Shown: positions 1 to 8,485 of the stretch, one piece after another
How the letters are laid out: the number at the start of each line of letters is the position of its first letter
Position numbering within the stretch: position 1 is the first letter of the stretch
Assembly: GCA_038046785.1 (NCBI GenBank)
Contig: JBBSVM010000004.1
Coordinates: 248,001 to 312,000, forward strand
Direction of reading: 5' to 3'
Length of the DNA stretch: 64,000 nt
Origin: JAHFTW01 sp038046785
Lineage (GTDB): Archaea; Thermoplasmatota; E2; JACPAO01; JAHFTW01
Made by a program: the position numbers and the translations under genes
Notes under the pieces: model-generated
Databases searched by the model: none
The model's input: only the letters and a program-made list of their open reading frames with translations
Told to the model about the DNA's origin: nothing

Positions 1-633
1 GACGCCCACAAAGCGCCCAACGCACCCGCCCTCTACCCCATCGAGGCGACCTCCGACGTCGCGGCGTGGGAAACTTGGGCGGACACCACCATCGGTCCGG
101 TGGCGCGCCGTGAAGCGTACCGCGCCCTGCTCGCCAACCCTCGGCTTGCGCGTGGCCACGGCCTACCTTGGTGGAGCCGGACGCCTGCAGCGCGCCGCAT
201 CTACCTCGGCGTCCTCAAGACCCTCAAGGCGCGCCGCTTCGACGACGCGGACGCCAAGGCCGTTCCAATCATCTTGGAGAAGGTCTCGCGTCGCTTGGCA
301 AGCTCGCCGTTCCTTTTCGGAACCAAACCGACGGCGGCTGACATCGCCACGGCCGCACTTCTCGAACCGCTCGTAGTCTCGGCGCCGCAGCGCGGCTACG
401 CCCAAATCCTCGGCTGGTCCGCGGTCGAAGCGTTCGTCACGCGGGTTCGCCCCGCTCGGACAACCTCCACGGGCGGGCGCAGGATGACTTCGGCGGCGCT
501 CCATCGGCTTGCCGACCTCGCCGCACGCCAGCCTCCTGCAGCGACGGCGGCTCTGCGCTGCGAATGTGGCGCTCCCGATGCTCGGACCATCGCGACCCAA
601 GCGGAGTTGGCGGGTCTTTCAATGCCCGCGTGA
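1..633 (+). CDS. Glutathione S-transferase C-terminal-like protein (5' end missing)
   Basis: The reading frame is open from the first base of the window, so the N-terminus lies outside. About 210 residues are visible. The middle contains FLFGTKPTAADIATAALLEP, which resembles the helical C-terminal domain of GST-fold proteins (the G-x-x-P-T-x-A-D-I element). Such proteins usually have an N-terminal thioredoxin fold, which would be upstream. The last 60 or so residues are rich in Ala, Arg and Cys and do not look like a GST tail; they could be a lineage-specific extension or read-through after a frameshift. The stop directly abuts the stop of the convergent peroxiredoxin gene. Substrate is unknown. 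Confidence 0.6.
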   Translation, partial: DAHKAPNAPALYPIEATSDVAAWETWADTTIGPVARREAYRALLANPRLARGHGLPWWSRTPAARRIYLGVLKTLKARRFDDADAKAVPIILEKVSRRLASSPFLFGTKPTAADIATAALLEPLVVSAPQRGYAQILGWSAVEAFVTRVRPARTTSTGGRRMTSAALHRLADLAARQPPAATAALRCECGAPDARTIATQAELAGLSMPA

Positions 634-1266
634 CTACTTCGCCTTCAGAGTGACCTTCGCCTTGGCGCCATTGCTGTTCTTGGCACCGAAATAAGCCTGC
701 GACTTCACCGGGTCGGCCGTCATCGCGAGTTCACCGGGTTTCCAGTCGGCGGGGCAGACCTCGCCGTGCGTCTCAAAGTGGGCAAGGGCGTCCACGGTGC
801 GGATGGCCTCATCGACGCTGCGGCCAAGCGGGTGGTCGTTGACGAGGGCGTGCCGGACGATGCCCTTGGCGTCGATGAGGTAGAGGCCGCGGTAGGCGGT
901 GCCGTCGGGGGCGAGGCAGTCGTACGCGGTGGCAATCTCCTTCTTGAGGTCGGAGACGAGCGGGTACTGGATGGTGCCGAGGCCGCCCTGGTTGCGCGGG
1001 GTGTTCTTCCACGCCAGGTGGCTGTACTCGGAATCCACGGAGACGCCGACGACCTGGACGTTGCGCGACTCGAACTCCTTGATGCGGTCCGAGAACGCGA
1101 TGATTTCGGTGGGGCAGACGAAGGTGAAATCGAGAGGATAGAAGAAGAGCAGCGTGACCTTCGGCTTCTTCGAGGTCCAGTTCGAGCTGAGCTTGTAGTC
1201 GACGAAGTCTTGGCCGATGACGGCCTTGGCGGTGAAGTCAGGGGCGGTTTTTCCAACGAGAACCAT
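634..1266 (-). CDS. Typical 2-Cys peroxiredoxin (AhpC/Prx1 class)
   Basis: A 210-residue thiol peroxidase that reduces H2O2 and organic peroxides in the cytosol. The peroxidatic cysteine is C51 in FTFVCPTE and the resolving cysteine is C171 in EVCPADWKPGE, so it is a typical 2-Cys enzyme. It also carries GGLG (residues 94-97) and a YF pair near the C-terminus (192-193). These motifs are associated with hyperoxidation-sensitive peroxiredoxins and are mostly discussed in eukaryotes. ATG at 1266 (MVLVGKTAPDF) is chosen because it begins the conserved fold; a longer frame to 1398 would overlap the neighbouring lipoprotein gene. No dedicated reductase is next to it. Confidence 0.93.
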   Translation of the reverse strand: MVLVGKTAPDFTAKAVIGQDFVDYKLSSNWTSKKPKVTLLFFYPLDFTFVCPTEIIAFSDRIKEFESRNVQVVGVSVDSEYSHLAWKNTPRNQGGLGTIQYPLVSDLKKEIATAYDCLAPDGTAYRGLYLIDAKGIVRHALVNDHPLGRSVDEAIRTVDALAHFETHGEVCPADWKPGELAMTADPVKSQAYFGAKNSNGAKAKVTLKAK

Positions 1267-1339
1267 GGGTTGCGCGACTTGGGGGCGCGATTTCAGGGTT
1301 TGGGAGCCGGCGGACTCGTCCAAATGCTGGGCCGCCGCA

Positions 1340-1882
1340 TCATCCAACCGTGCTGTTCGCCACGAAGAAGGTGACCCGGACTTCTGCGTTCGTGCCAATC
1401 AAGCTGAAGGCGAATGTCCACTCCCCCGCCTCGAACTCAACGCCCTGGCTGAGATGCCTCGTTACGCCATTGGTCGCGGCAATCGGTCCGGAGGCTGCGC
1501 CGTCGATTACCGTGGTTTTTCCAGAAGGTGCCGTCATGGTGAGGGCGTCCTTGAATTGCCCCTGCGCGTCCAGTTCTTGGTTGACGAGGTACGCAGGGGC
1601 AGTGTTGGAGATCGTGACGTTTGCCAAAAGCTGGTTTCCGCCCTCTGGCACCGTGACGGTCACGGCCGAGGGGGAGGTGGTTGGATTCATCGTGTAGGTC
1701 TCGTTGAACACTTCACGCGCCACAAAGGCGGCAACCGGAGCGGAGGGCTTCGGTTCGACCATGCCGCTGGAGATCTCCGGTTGGTTCGAAGGGCTGCCAG
1801 AGGTCGTCGGATTCGACGGCGAGGCGCATCCTGCGACAAGAAGGGATGCGACAAGGACAAGGAGCCCGAGCTGTCGTGGCAT
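1340..1882 (-). CDS. Predicted secreted lipoprotein, function unknown
   Basis: A 180-residue protein with a signal peptide ending in a lipobox (LLVAGC, Cys19), followed by a Ser/Pro/Thr-rich linker and a beta-rich domain with no motif I recognise. It should be lipid-anchored outside the membrane. It lies upstream of the peroxiredoxin gene on the same strand with 73 nt between them. A TTAA element at 1908-1911 sits about 26 nt before the ATG and is a plausible promoter for a leaderless mRNA. No enzymatic role can be assigned. Confidence 0.75.
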   Translation of the reverse strand: MPRQLGLLVLVASLLVAGCASPSNPTTSGSPSNQPEISSGMVEPKPSAPVAAFVAREVFNETYTMNPTTSPSAVTVTVPEGGNQLLANVTISNTAPAYLVNQELDAQGQFKDALTMTAPSGKTTVIDGAASGPIAATNGVTRHLSQGVEFEAGEWTFAFSLIGTNAEVRVTFFVANSTVG

Positions 1883-1907
1883 GCTCGGTAGGCTTCACGA
1901 CGAGGCC

Positions 1908-1911
1908 TTAA
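1908..1911 (-). promoter_or_regulatory. TATA-like element for the 1340-1882 lipoprotein gene
   Basis: On the minus strand the sequence GGTTAAGG is centred about 27 nt upstream of the ATG at 1882. That spacing is expected when transcription starts at the start codon itself. The assignment rests on position and sequence only. Confidence 0.4.
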
Positions 1912-1980
1912 CCTGATTGGTGAGTCCGTCCAACCCATGTAAGGTGCTTTTGAATCTCGGCGCCGCCGACCCCGATATTA

Positions 1981-1996
1981 GCATCTTCGAAGATGC
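1981..1996. repeat. 16-bp perfect palindrome in the gap between a lipoprotein gene and marC
   Basis: The sequence GCATCTTCGAAGATGC is a perfect palindrome inside a 186-bp gap (1883-2068). It lies downstream of the MarC gene and upstream of the lipoprotein promoter, both read on the minus strand. It could be an operator for a dimeric repressor or a terminator stem for marC. A shorter GGGGCCTCCAGCCCC hairpin follows near 2044-2058. Nothing else is seen in the gap. Confidence 0.5.
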
Positions 1997-2068
1997 ACCA
2001 AGACGCCCATAGGCTCGGCCTGCAGGCTTTACCTCCGCGACATGGGGCCTCCAGCCCCCGAGAGAACG

Positions 2069-2713
2069 TCACACCCGTCCGGCCAACCATCCGTTGACGC
2101 CGTCGAAGATGTACTGCACCGCGAACGCCACCGTCAGCAAGCCCATGATGCGGGTGATGACGCGGCGCCCATTCTCACCAATGACGTGGCTGGCGCGCGA
2201 GGCGACCATGAGGACGCCAAGCGAGGCGACCATGGTGATGACGATGGCGGTGGCGATGGTGAAGGTGCCGAACTGGGTGCCCTGCACGATGACCAGGCTG
2301 ATGGCACCCGGACCCGCAAGCATCGGCAGTCCAAGCGGCACGAAGCTGGGGTCGTGCGCGACCGGGGCGGCGGAGTGGTTGCCGCCCGTGGCAACGTCCA
2401 GCTCGCCCTCTGCAATCTCGCGCATGGGGACCTCTTCGCCCTCCTTGAGCATGTTGAGGCCGATGAGCGTCAGCAGCACGCCTCCGGCGACGCGCAAGCT
2501 GTAGAGCTCGATGCCCAAGTAACGGAGCAGTCCTTGGCCGGTGAGGGCGAAGGCGATGAGGACGGCGGCAGCAAACAGGCTGGCCCGCAGTGCGATGCGG
2601 TCGCGCCCTTTGCGGTCTTGCCGTGAGGTGAGGCCGAGGTAGAGACCGACGCTGGCGAGAGGGTCCACGACGACGAAAAGCGGCACCAGGGCCAGCAGAA
2701 GCTCCGTCATCAT
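2069..2713 (-). CDS. MarC/NAAT-family membrane protein
   Basis: A polytopic membrane protein of 214 residues. The opening MMTELLLALVPLFVVVDPLA and the RDRIALRASLFA region match the MarC family (UPF0056), integral inner-membrane proteins with six predicted helices; some archaeal members are reported neutral amino-acid transporters. A glycine/leucine-rich helix (AGGVLLTLIGLNML) follows a short loop. Tandem ATG codons at 2713 and 2710 give the best starts, since residues before them in the same frame are unlike the family. The gene is divergent from the aminotransferase gene at 2854. Substrate cannot be told from sequence. Confidence 0.88.
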   Translation of the reverse strand: MMTELLLALVPLFVVVDPLASVGLYLGLTSRQDRKGRDRIALRASLFAAAVLIAFALTGQGLLRYLGIELYSLRVAGGVLLTLIGLNMLKEGEEVPMREIAEGELDVATGGNHSAAPVAHDPSFVPLGLPMLAGPGAISLVIVQGTQFGTFTIATAIVITMVASLGVLMVASRASHVIGENGRRVITRIMGLLTVAFAVQYIFDGVNGWLAGRV

Positions 2714-2827
2714 GCGCGCGGCCACTTGGTTTTTGGTCAAGAGCCTTTGCCACGAAAAACGTAGAGCCAAGTCATTTGCCAACCGACAGGGCTTTCACCA
2801 ACAGATAGGTGGTATCATTGCGAAAAT

Positions 2828-2844
2828 CGCAGAGCCTCTCTGCG
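2828..2844 (+). promoter_or_regulatory. 7-bp hairpin just upstream of the aminotransferase start
   Basis: CGCAGAG and CTCTGCG pair with a three-base CCT loop, ending 9 nt before the ATG at 2854. The stem runs into a GAGGTG purine run (2844-2849) that could act as a ribosome-binding site. If this region is transcribed it could affect translation; if it is promoter DNA it could be an operator. The 140-bp gap 2714-2853 otherwise holds only weak A/T-rich candidates such as GGTATCATT near 2812. Confidence 0.4.
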
Positions 2845-2853
2845 AGGTGCACC

Positions 2854-4218
2854 ATGGCCATCACCGGAAAAGAGTCCACGCCGCTGCTCAAGACCGCTCT
2901 GCCGGGGCCGCGCAGCAAGGCCATCGTGGCGCGCGACGACGTCGCCCTCGCCACCACCACCAAGACCGCCCCCGTCACCGCGGTCCAAGGTCGCGGCGTC
3001 ATCATCGAGGACGCCGACGGCAACCGCCTCCTCGACTTCGCCTCCGGCATTGGCGTCCTCAACACCGGCCACTGCCACCCCACCGTGGTTGCCGCCATCC
3101 AGGCGCAAGCGGCCCGACTGATGCACTTCGCAGGCACCGACTTCTACTACGAGCAGCAGGTGGTACTCGCCGAGCGGCTCGGCAAGATCGCCCCCGTCAA
3201 GGGCAAGGCGAAGGTGTTCTACGTGCAGTCCGGGACCGAGGCGAACGAGGCGGCCATCAAGGTCGCCAAAGCGGCCACCGGCCGCAATCAGTTCCTTGCC
3301 TTCCTCGGCGCCTTCCACGGCCGCACGCAGGGCAGTCTCAGCCTTACCGCCAGCAAAGTGCGTCAGAAGCAGGGTTTCTTCGGCTCCATGCCGGGCGTCC
3401 ACCACGTCCCGTTTCCCAACCCGTACCGCAACGTGTGGCGCATCGACGGTTACGAGGAGCCGCAAGAGCTTGCCAACCGCGCCATCGAATCCATCGAGAC
3501 CCTCTTCGAGACCGCCCTTCCCGCCGACGACACCGCGGCCCTCTTCTGGGAACCGGTGCAGGGCGAAGGGGGCTACGTCGTGCCGCCGAAGATGTTCCCG
3601 AAGATGCTGCGCAAGCTCTGCGACGACAACGGCATCCTGCTTGCCGCGGACGAGGTGCAGACCGGCTTTGGTCGCACCGGCAAGATGTTCGCGGCGGAAC
3701 ATTTCGGCGTCCAGGCGGACACGGTGAGCGTCGCCAAAGCGATGGGTTCCGGCTACCCGATTGGTGCTTGCATCCTGTCCGCCAAGCTTGATTTCAAGCA
3801 GAAGGGCGCCCACAGCAACACCTACGGTGGCAACGTCCTCGGATGCGCCGCTGGCCTTGCCACGCTCGATGTCCTTGAGGGCGAAAAACTGGTCGAGAAC
3901 AGTGCCCGCATGGGCGCCCACCTCGGCAAGCGGCTCGCGGAAATGAAGGAGAAACATGACTTCATCGGCGACCACCGCGGCCTCGGCCTGATGCGCGCCA
4001 TCGAGTTCGTGGACCCCAAGAAGAAGGGCGTTGGCGGCGCCCCCAAGGCGGACCCCAAGCTGCGCGACGCGGTCGAGCAAACCTCCTGGAAGAGCGGCCT
4101 CGTTCTGCTCGGCTGCGGCAAGAACTCGCTGCGCATCATTCCCGCCCTCAATGTCAACGCCGCCCAGATTGACGGCGCGATGGATGTCCTCGCGGCGGCC
4201 CTCAAGTCGGCGGCGTGA
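2854..4218 (+). CDS. Class III aminotransferase (4-aminobutyrate/acetylornithine type)
   Basis: A 454-residue PLP enzyme of fold type I. Visible family features are VQSGTEANEAAIKVA (cofactor phosphate region), LGAFHGRTQGSLSLT, the pyridine-binding ADEVQTGFGRTG with D266, and the Schiff-base lysine K295 in VAKAMGSGYPIGA. Length and the YYEQQ segment fit archaeal 4-aminobutyrate aminotransferase-like proteins better than the shorter ArgD, but ornithine or acetylornithine activity is possible. ATG 2854 follows a GAGGTG run. The 3' end overlaps the convergent glycerol kinase gene by 17 nt. No arginine-biosynthesis genes are adjacent, which favours a catabolic role. Confidence 0.88.
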   Translation: MAITGKESTPLLKTALPGPRSKAIVARDDVALATTTKTAPVTAVQGRGVIIEDADGNRLLDFASGIGVLNTGHCHPTVVAAIQAQAARLMHFAGTDFYYEQQVVLAERLGKIAPVKGKAKVFYVQSGTEANEAAIKVAKAATGRNQFLAFLGAFHGRTQGSLSLTASKVRQKQGFFGSMPGVHHVPFPNPYRNVWRIDGYEEPQELANRAIESIETLFETALPADDTAALFWEPVQGEGGYVVPPKMFPKMLRKLCDDNGILLAADEVQTGFGRTGKMFAAEHFGVQADTVSVAKAMGSGYPIGACILSAKLDFKQKGAHSNTYGGNVLGCAAGLATLDVLEGEKLVENSARMGAHLGKRLAEMKEKHDFIGDHRGLGLMRAIEFVDPKKKGVGGAPKADPKLRDAVEQTSWKSGLVLLGCGKNSLRIIPALNVNAAQIDGAMDVLAAALKSAA

Positions 4219-5677
4219 ACGACCGCGTCACGGCGACCGCTTTCGACCAGGTCGCCCTCTTTTTGCGCGCCTGCTCCGCTTTCAGCTTCGGGTGGAGCTG
4301 AACATCGCCCTGCGTTGCCTGCCGAACGTCGGAGAGCCCCCACAATCCGGTTGCGATGCCGGCAAGGAAGCCCGCCCCCGTCGCCGTCGTCTCGACGTTG
4401 GCGGGGCGCACCACGGGCCGCTGCAGAAGGTCCGCCTGCGTCTGGAGCAGCAGATCGCTCTGGCTTGCTCCGCCATCGACGCGCAGTCTCGGCACCCGCT
4501 TGCCCGAGTCCTTCTCCATCGCGGCGACGACGTCGGCGCACTGGAACGCAATCGAATCGAGCACGGCGCGGGCGATGTGCCGCCGGTCGGAGCCGCGCGT
4601 GAGTCCGAGGATGGCGCCGCGCGCCTGGGAGTCCCAATGCGGAGCGCCCAACCCGGTGAACGCCGGCACCACCACGACGCCACCGGAGTCAGGGACCTCT
4701 GAAGCCAGCGCGTTGATGTCGGAGGAGGTGGCGAAGAAGCCGAGCTGGTCGCGCAACCACTGGATGGCTGCACCCGCCGTGAAGACCGCCCCTTCGAGGG
4801 CAAACTGGGGTTTGCTGTCAAAGTTCGCGGCGCGCGTCGTGAGAAGTCCGCTGCGGCTTGCGATCGCTTGGGGGCCGGTGTGCTGGAGCAGGAAAGCACC
4901 GGTTCCATAGGTGCACTTCGACTCCCCAGGCCTGGTGCAGCTCTGCCCGAAAAGTGCTGCCTGCTGGTCGCCAACCAGCGCTGCGACCGGAATCGTGCCG
5001 CCAAACGCCGTTGTTATGCCAACCTCACCGGAGCTTGGTCGAACTTCGGGAAGGACACCCTCCGGGACACCGAACAGTTCCAGCAGCTCCTCATCCCACG
5101 CTCCGGTGCGGATGTTCCAGAGCAAGGTGCGGCTCGCGTTCGTCGTGTCGGTGGCGTGCCGGCCGGTGAGCTGGGAGGCAAGCCAAGCGTCCACCGTTCC
5201 GAAGGCAAGCTCCCCCTTCTTCGCTCGTGCCCTGCGTTTCGCGTCGCGCAGGAGCCACTCCAGCTTCGTGGCGCTGAAGTAGGGGTCGAGGACGAGGCCG
5301 GTCTTGCGCCGCACGGGGCGCTCCCACTCCGTCTTCAGCTCCTCGCAACGTGTCGCGGTGCGTTTGTCCTGCCAGACGATGGCGGGGGCGACCGGGGTTC
5401 CCGTCTTGCGGTCCCAGAGGATTGTTGTTTCGCGCTGGTTGGCGATGCCGATTGCCGCGACGCGAGACGGAGCCATCTTGGCGGCACGCAGGGCGTCGCG
5501 GCCGACCGTCGTCACGGTGGCGAGCATGCGGGCGGCATCCTGCTCGACCCAGCCGGGGCGGGGGTAGCTCTGCGGAAGCTCGGCATAGGCGCGGCCGACG
5601 ACGCGGCGCCCCGCATCGAGAACGAGGGCGGTGACGCCGGTGGTTCCCTCGTCGATGGCGAGGATGTGGTCGCGCAC
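4202..5677 (-). CDS. glpK: Glycerol kinase
   Basis: A FGGY-family kinase of 491 residues that phosphorylates glycerol to glycerol-3-phosphate. The N-terminal phosphate-binding loop is ILAIDEGTTGVTALVLDAG, followed by the family element SYPRPGWVEQD. Mid-protein ALVGDQQAALFGQ and TYGTGAFLLQHTG match the second ATPase lobe. GTG at 5677 is chosen because the family starts at this DEGTT strand; the frame stays open upstream but only as Arg/Pro-rich antisense sequence. The product could feed central metabolism or the glycerol phosphate pool for ether lipids. No glycerol dehydrogenase or facilitator gene is adjacent. Confidence 0.93.
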   Translation of the reverse strand: MRDHILAIDEGTTGVTALVLDAGRRVVGRAYAELPQSYPRPGWVEQDAARMLATVTTVGRDALRAAKMAPSRVAAIGIANQRETTILWDRKTGTPVAPAIVWQDKRTATRCEELKTEWERPVRRKTGLVLDPYFSATKLEWLLRDAKRRARAKKGELAFGTVDAWLASQLTGRHATDTTNASRTLLWNIRTGAWDEELLELFGVPEGVLPEVRPSSGEVGITTAFGGTIPVAALVGDQQAALFGQSCTRPGESKCTYGTGAFLLQHTGPQAIASRSGLLTTRAANFDSKPQFALEGAVFTAGAAIQWLRDQLGFFATSSDINALASEVPDSGGVVVVPAFTGLGAPHWDSQARGAILGLTRGSDRRHIARAVLDSIAFQCADVVAAMEKDSGKRVPRLRVDGGASQSDLLLQTQADLLQRPVVRPANVETTATGAGFLAGIATGLWGLSDVRQATQGDVQLHPKLKAEQARKKRATWSKAVAVTRSFTPPT

Positions 5678-5733
5678 GCAAACGCACGGCCGTGGCCAAC
5701 AAAGGCTTTGGCGGTGGGTCGCCTGGACCGCCT

Positions 5734-6765
5734 GTGCCCCTCTTCGCCGGCAAACTCCTGCTGCGCGACGCCGCGGTGGAGGGTTGGCTCGAGGTGGAGG
5801 CTGGGCGCTGCGTCGCCTGGGGGGAAGGGCCCTCGCCCACCAAACCGGACGCCACCGGCTGGATTGTTCCCGCCCCTGTGAACGGCCACACCCACGTCGC
5901 CGACGCCGCGCTGCGCGACGCACCGGGCAAGCCGACGAGCCTCGCGGCGCTCGTGGGTCCGGGCGGCTGGAAAGAGCACCAACTAGCTCGCATGACGCCG
6001 GCCGCGCTTGAGGCGGGCGTGCGCCGCTACGCCGAGGAGATGGCAGCGTGCGGCACCGCGCGCTTCCTCGATTTCCGCGAAGGCGGATTGGCCGGCGTCG
6101 AAGCGGTCGCCAACCTCACCGACCTCGCCGTCGAACCCTTCCTGCTGGGCCGACCTGCCCGCAACACGTTCGACGCCCGCGAGGCGGAAGAGCTCCTCGC
6201 CATCGCCGATGGCATCGGCCTCTCCGCGCGGCGGGATTTTCGCAAACCGGAGGATGTCGAGGCGTGGGCCGAGGCGACGCACCGGGCAGGCAAGCCGTTC
6301 GCCCTGCACGCCAGCGAAGCGGTGCGGGAGGATTGGGACGCCATCCTCGCCCTCGAACCCGACCTCCTTGTGCACGCCTTGCGGGCGACGCCGGAGGAGT
6401 GGGAGGAGGCGGCGCAGCAAAGGATTCCCCTCGTTGTCACCCCGCGCAGCAACGCTCACTTCGGATTCAAGACGCCGCTTCCCGCCATGCTGGAGGCGGG
6501 GCTCACCGTTGCCATCGGGACCGACAACGGCATGCTCCAGGACGGCAACCTCTGGGCCGAACTTGGGCAGCTCGCCGCCTGGTATCCCAAACTCTCGACG
6601 GAAACTTTGCTTCGACTCGCGACCTGGAACAGCCGAGCCTTGCTCGGTCTCCCCGCCGCTTTGCCGCCGCGCAAGGGCCAGGCACTCGACGTCGTCGTCC
6701 TGCCCGAAGTCCCCTGGACGATCCCGTCGCGCCGGCCAGCCCTTGAGCCGCGCCAACTTACTTGA
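5734..6765 (+). CDS. Amidohydrolase-family metal-dependent hydrolase
   Basis: A TIM-barrel amidohydrolase of about 343 residues. Metal-ligand candidates are visible in order: GHTHV on strand 1, LHASEAV (His), LLVHAL (His), and the terminal Asp in VAIGTDNGM. The arrangement resembles the cytosine deaminase/chlorohydrolase branch, which deaminates or dechlorinates ring compounds; the real substrate is unknown. GTG 5734 (MPLFAGKLLLRDA) is preferred; an upstream GTG at 5692 would add a low-complexity Gly/Pro stretch. It is divergent from glpK, and its 3' end overlaps the convergent AlaX gene by 8 nt. Confidence 0.85.
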   Translation: MPLFAGKLLLRDAAVEGWLEVEAGRCVAWGEGPSPTKPDATGWIVPAPVNGHTHVADAALRDAPGKPTSLAALVGPGGWKEHQLARMTPAALEAGVRRYAEEMAACGTARFLDFREGGLAGVEAVANLTDLAVEPFLLGRPARNTFDAREAEELLAIADGIGLSARRDFRKPEDVEAWAEATHRAGKPFALHASEAVREDWDAILALEPDLLVHALRATPEEWEEAAQQRIPLVVTPRSNAHFGFKTPLPAMLEAGLTVAIGTDNGMLQDGNLWAELGQLAAWYPKLSTETLLRLATWNSRALLGLPAALPPRKGQALDVVVLPEVPWTIPSRRPALEPRQLT

Positions 6766-7471
6766 CTTTGGCGACGAGGACGAAGCGGTCGCGGTTGCGC
6801 GCCGCCTGCGCGATGACGATGCGGCCGACGAGCCCGGTGCGCTCGACATGGGTTCCGTCGCAGGGATAGCAGCCGACGCCCGCAATGCGAACGAGTTCCA
6901 GCGGGTCGGGACCGGGAGTCGGGTTGGGCGGGTGGAAGAGTTGCGGCGTGACGTCGTGCAGGGCGTCCCGGGTGGCGTGTTCGCGGGCGACCTGGATGTT
7001 GGCAGCAACCCAGCCGTTCGCGCGCTCGAGGAGGGCCGCGAGGACGGCTGGCGCGATGGGATCGGCGAATTCGAAGCGGACGGTCCCGCCTCCCTTCACA
7101 ACGGGGTCCGCCACCATGCGTGCCCCGGCGGCGGCGAGGCCGGGCAGAAGGAGGTGGAGCGCCGTATGGGCGCGGCTGGTGAGGAGGCGCCGATCGGGGT
7201 CGAGGTGAAGGTTCACTTCGTCCCCAGGCTGCAGCGAGGCGCCAACGACGCGGTGCCAGAGCCCCCCGTCCCGCTCGACGACGCGATCGACGCGCCGTTT
7301 CTCGCCGCGCGCCCAGAGGGTGCCCTGGTCGTGCGGCTGCGGGTGGCGGTGGCTGCGCGATTCCGGGGCCAAGACGGTGCGATCGAGGACAGCCCATTCG
7401 CCCCTCGCCGCCACCACCTTGGCGAGGACCGTCGCCTTGCGCGGCTGGGTCAGCCAGAGCCGTTCCGTCAC
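6758..7471 (-). CDS. alaX: AlaX-type alanyl-tRNA editing protein
   Basis: A free-standing editing domain that hydrolyses mischarged Ser- or Gly-tRNA(Ala). Zinc ligands are present: AHTALH (H102, H106), and CDGTH (C204, H208) in the C-terminal part. About 237 residues fits AlaX-M, which has an N-terminal domain like that of AlaRS but no synthetase core. The start is taken as GTG 7471 (MTERLWLTQP), which matches family N-termini; GTG 7489 or TTG 7498 would add residues. It is divergent from the methyltransferase gene across a gap holding an inverted repeat. Confidence 0.88.
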   Translation of the reverse strand: MTERLWLTQPRKATVLAKVVAARGEWAVLDRTVLAPESRSHRHPQPHDQGTLWARGEKRRVDRVVERDGGLWHRVVGASLQPGDEVNLHLDPDRRLLTSRAHTALHLLLPGLAAAGARMVADPVVKGGGTVRFEFADPIAPAVLAALLERANGWVAANIQVAREHATRDALHDVTPQLFHPPNPTPGPDPLELVRIAGVGCYPCDGTHVERTGLVGRIVIAQAARNRDRFVLVAKVK

Positions 7472-7534
7472 TGCGACTGTCAAGCGCACCTTGCACAAGA
7501 GACCGACGACGGCTCAGCGATGACGTATCCGCGT

Positions 7535-7605
7535 CATCCGCGAAATCCGCGTTTCGTTTGGCACCATTCGCCGACTGAACGCGGATGGCGCGGATTTCGC
7601 GGATG
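7535..7605. repeat. 17-bp inverted repeat, member 1 of a dispersed family
   Basis: CATCCGCGAAATCCGCG (7535-7551) is followed 37 nt later by its exact reverse complement (7589-7605). Each arm contains two related heptamers (ATCCGCG) separated by AA. Similar arms with ATCTGNG heptamers occur at 18871, 23422 and 47835. It fills most of the 207-bp gap 7472-7678 between two divergent genes. Confidence 0.8.
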
Positions 7606-7678
7606 CACCGGAGTTCACTGTGAAATCGCCGCTCGAGTCCGGCAGCAACTCCTTACGCAATCAAAGGCTGCCGCGATT

Positions 7679-8425
7679 GTGGCATCCCGAGAAGGCATCA
7701 GCGGCCGGCACGCCGTCATCGAGGCGCTGCGCAGCGGGCGCGAAGTGCACTCCATCCTCATCTCCCGCGAAGCGGACAAAGACCCCGCCCTGAAACCCAT
7801 CAAGGATGCCGCCGCCGCCCGCAAGGTGACCATCCAGTACGTCATGCCGGGCGAACTCATGCGCACCCTCGGCTCGTCGCATCAAGGCGTCGGCGCTCTG
7901 GTCGCCCCGCTCCCCATCTTCAGCGTCAAGGACCTCCTCGCCCGCGCCAAGGCGGCCAACGAAGAACCGTTCCTCGTCGCAGTGGATGGCATCGAGGACC
8001 CGCAGAACCTCGGCGCCATCGCCCGCACCGCGCTCCTGGCGGGCGTGCACGGCCTCATCGTCCCCGAGCGCGGCACCGCCAGCATCGGCCCCGGTGCCAT
8101 CAAAGCCTCCTCGGGCGCTTTCAGCATCCTCCCAGTGGCGCAGGTGAGCAGCCTGGGCGGAGCGCTCGCCGGCCTCAAGCGGGACGGAGTCTGGCTCCTT
8201 GGCGCCGACGCCAACGGCGGAAAAGCTCCCTGGAAGCTCAAGATGACGGGCGCCATCTGCATCATCCTCGGCTCCGAGGCGGAGGGACTCTCGCAGCAGA
8301 CCCTCGACGCTCTCGATGAGCGCACTTGCATCCCGACGCCGGGCGGCGATCTCTCACTCAACGTCAGTGCTGCGGCCGCTGCGCTCCTGTTCGAGCGGGT
8401 GCGGCAATCCGTGAAGCCGAGCTGA
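7679..8425 (+). CDS. SpoU/TrmH-family RNA 2'-O-methyltransferase (RlmB-like)
   Basis: A 248-residue SPOUT methyltransferase. The N-terminal substrate-binding domain (SGRHAVIEALRSGREVHSIL) is like that of RlmB/TrmH proteins. The knotted SAM domain shows motif 1 (GIEDPQNLGAIARTA, 104-118), motif 2 (IILGSEAEGL, 195-204) and motif 3 (LSLNVSAAAAALLFE). It probably methylates a ribose in rRNA or tRNA. GTG 7679 starts the conserved domain; the frame is open far upstream but that part is antisense or out-of-frame to other genes. The nearest downstream gene, glyS, is convergent. Confidence 0.88.
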   Translation: MASREGISGRHAVIEALRSGREVHSILISREADKDPALKPIKDAAAARKVTIQYVMPGELMRTLGSSHQGVGALVAPLPIFSVKDLLARAKAANEEPFLVAVDGIEDPQNLGAIARTALLAGVHGLIVPERGTASIGPGAIKASSGAFSILPVAQVSSLGGALAGLKRDGVWLLGADANGGKAPWKLKMTGAICIILGSEAEGLSQQTLDALDERTCIPTPGGDLSLNVSAAAAALLFERVRQSVKPS

Positions 8426-8485
8426 ACGCGAAACGCACGACAGACGCGAAACCAGCTTCGTGCTCTTTGCGGCCTACGCGTTCCG

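Noticed and set aside
440..633. A frameshift ending the GST-like protein early
   Set aside because: The tail is unusual, but no alternative frame restores a clear GST C-terminus, so the open frame is kept as is.
6008..7678. Long upstream extension of the SpoU methyltransferase frame
   Set aside because: The extension crosses the amidohydrolase and AlaX genes and contains no family sequence; the fold begins at GTG 7679.
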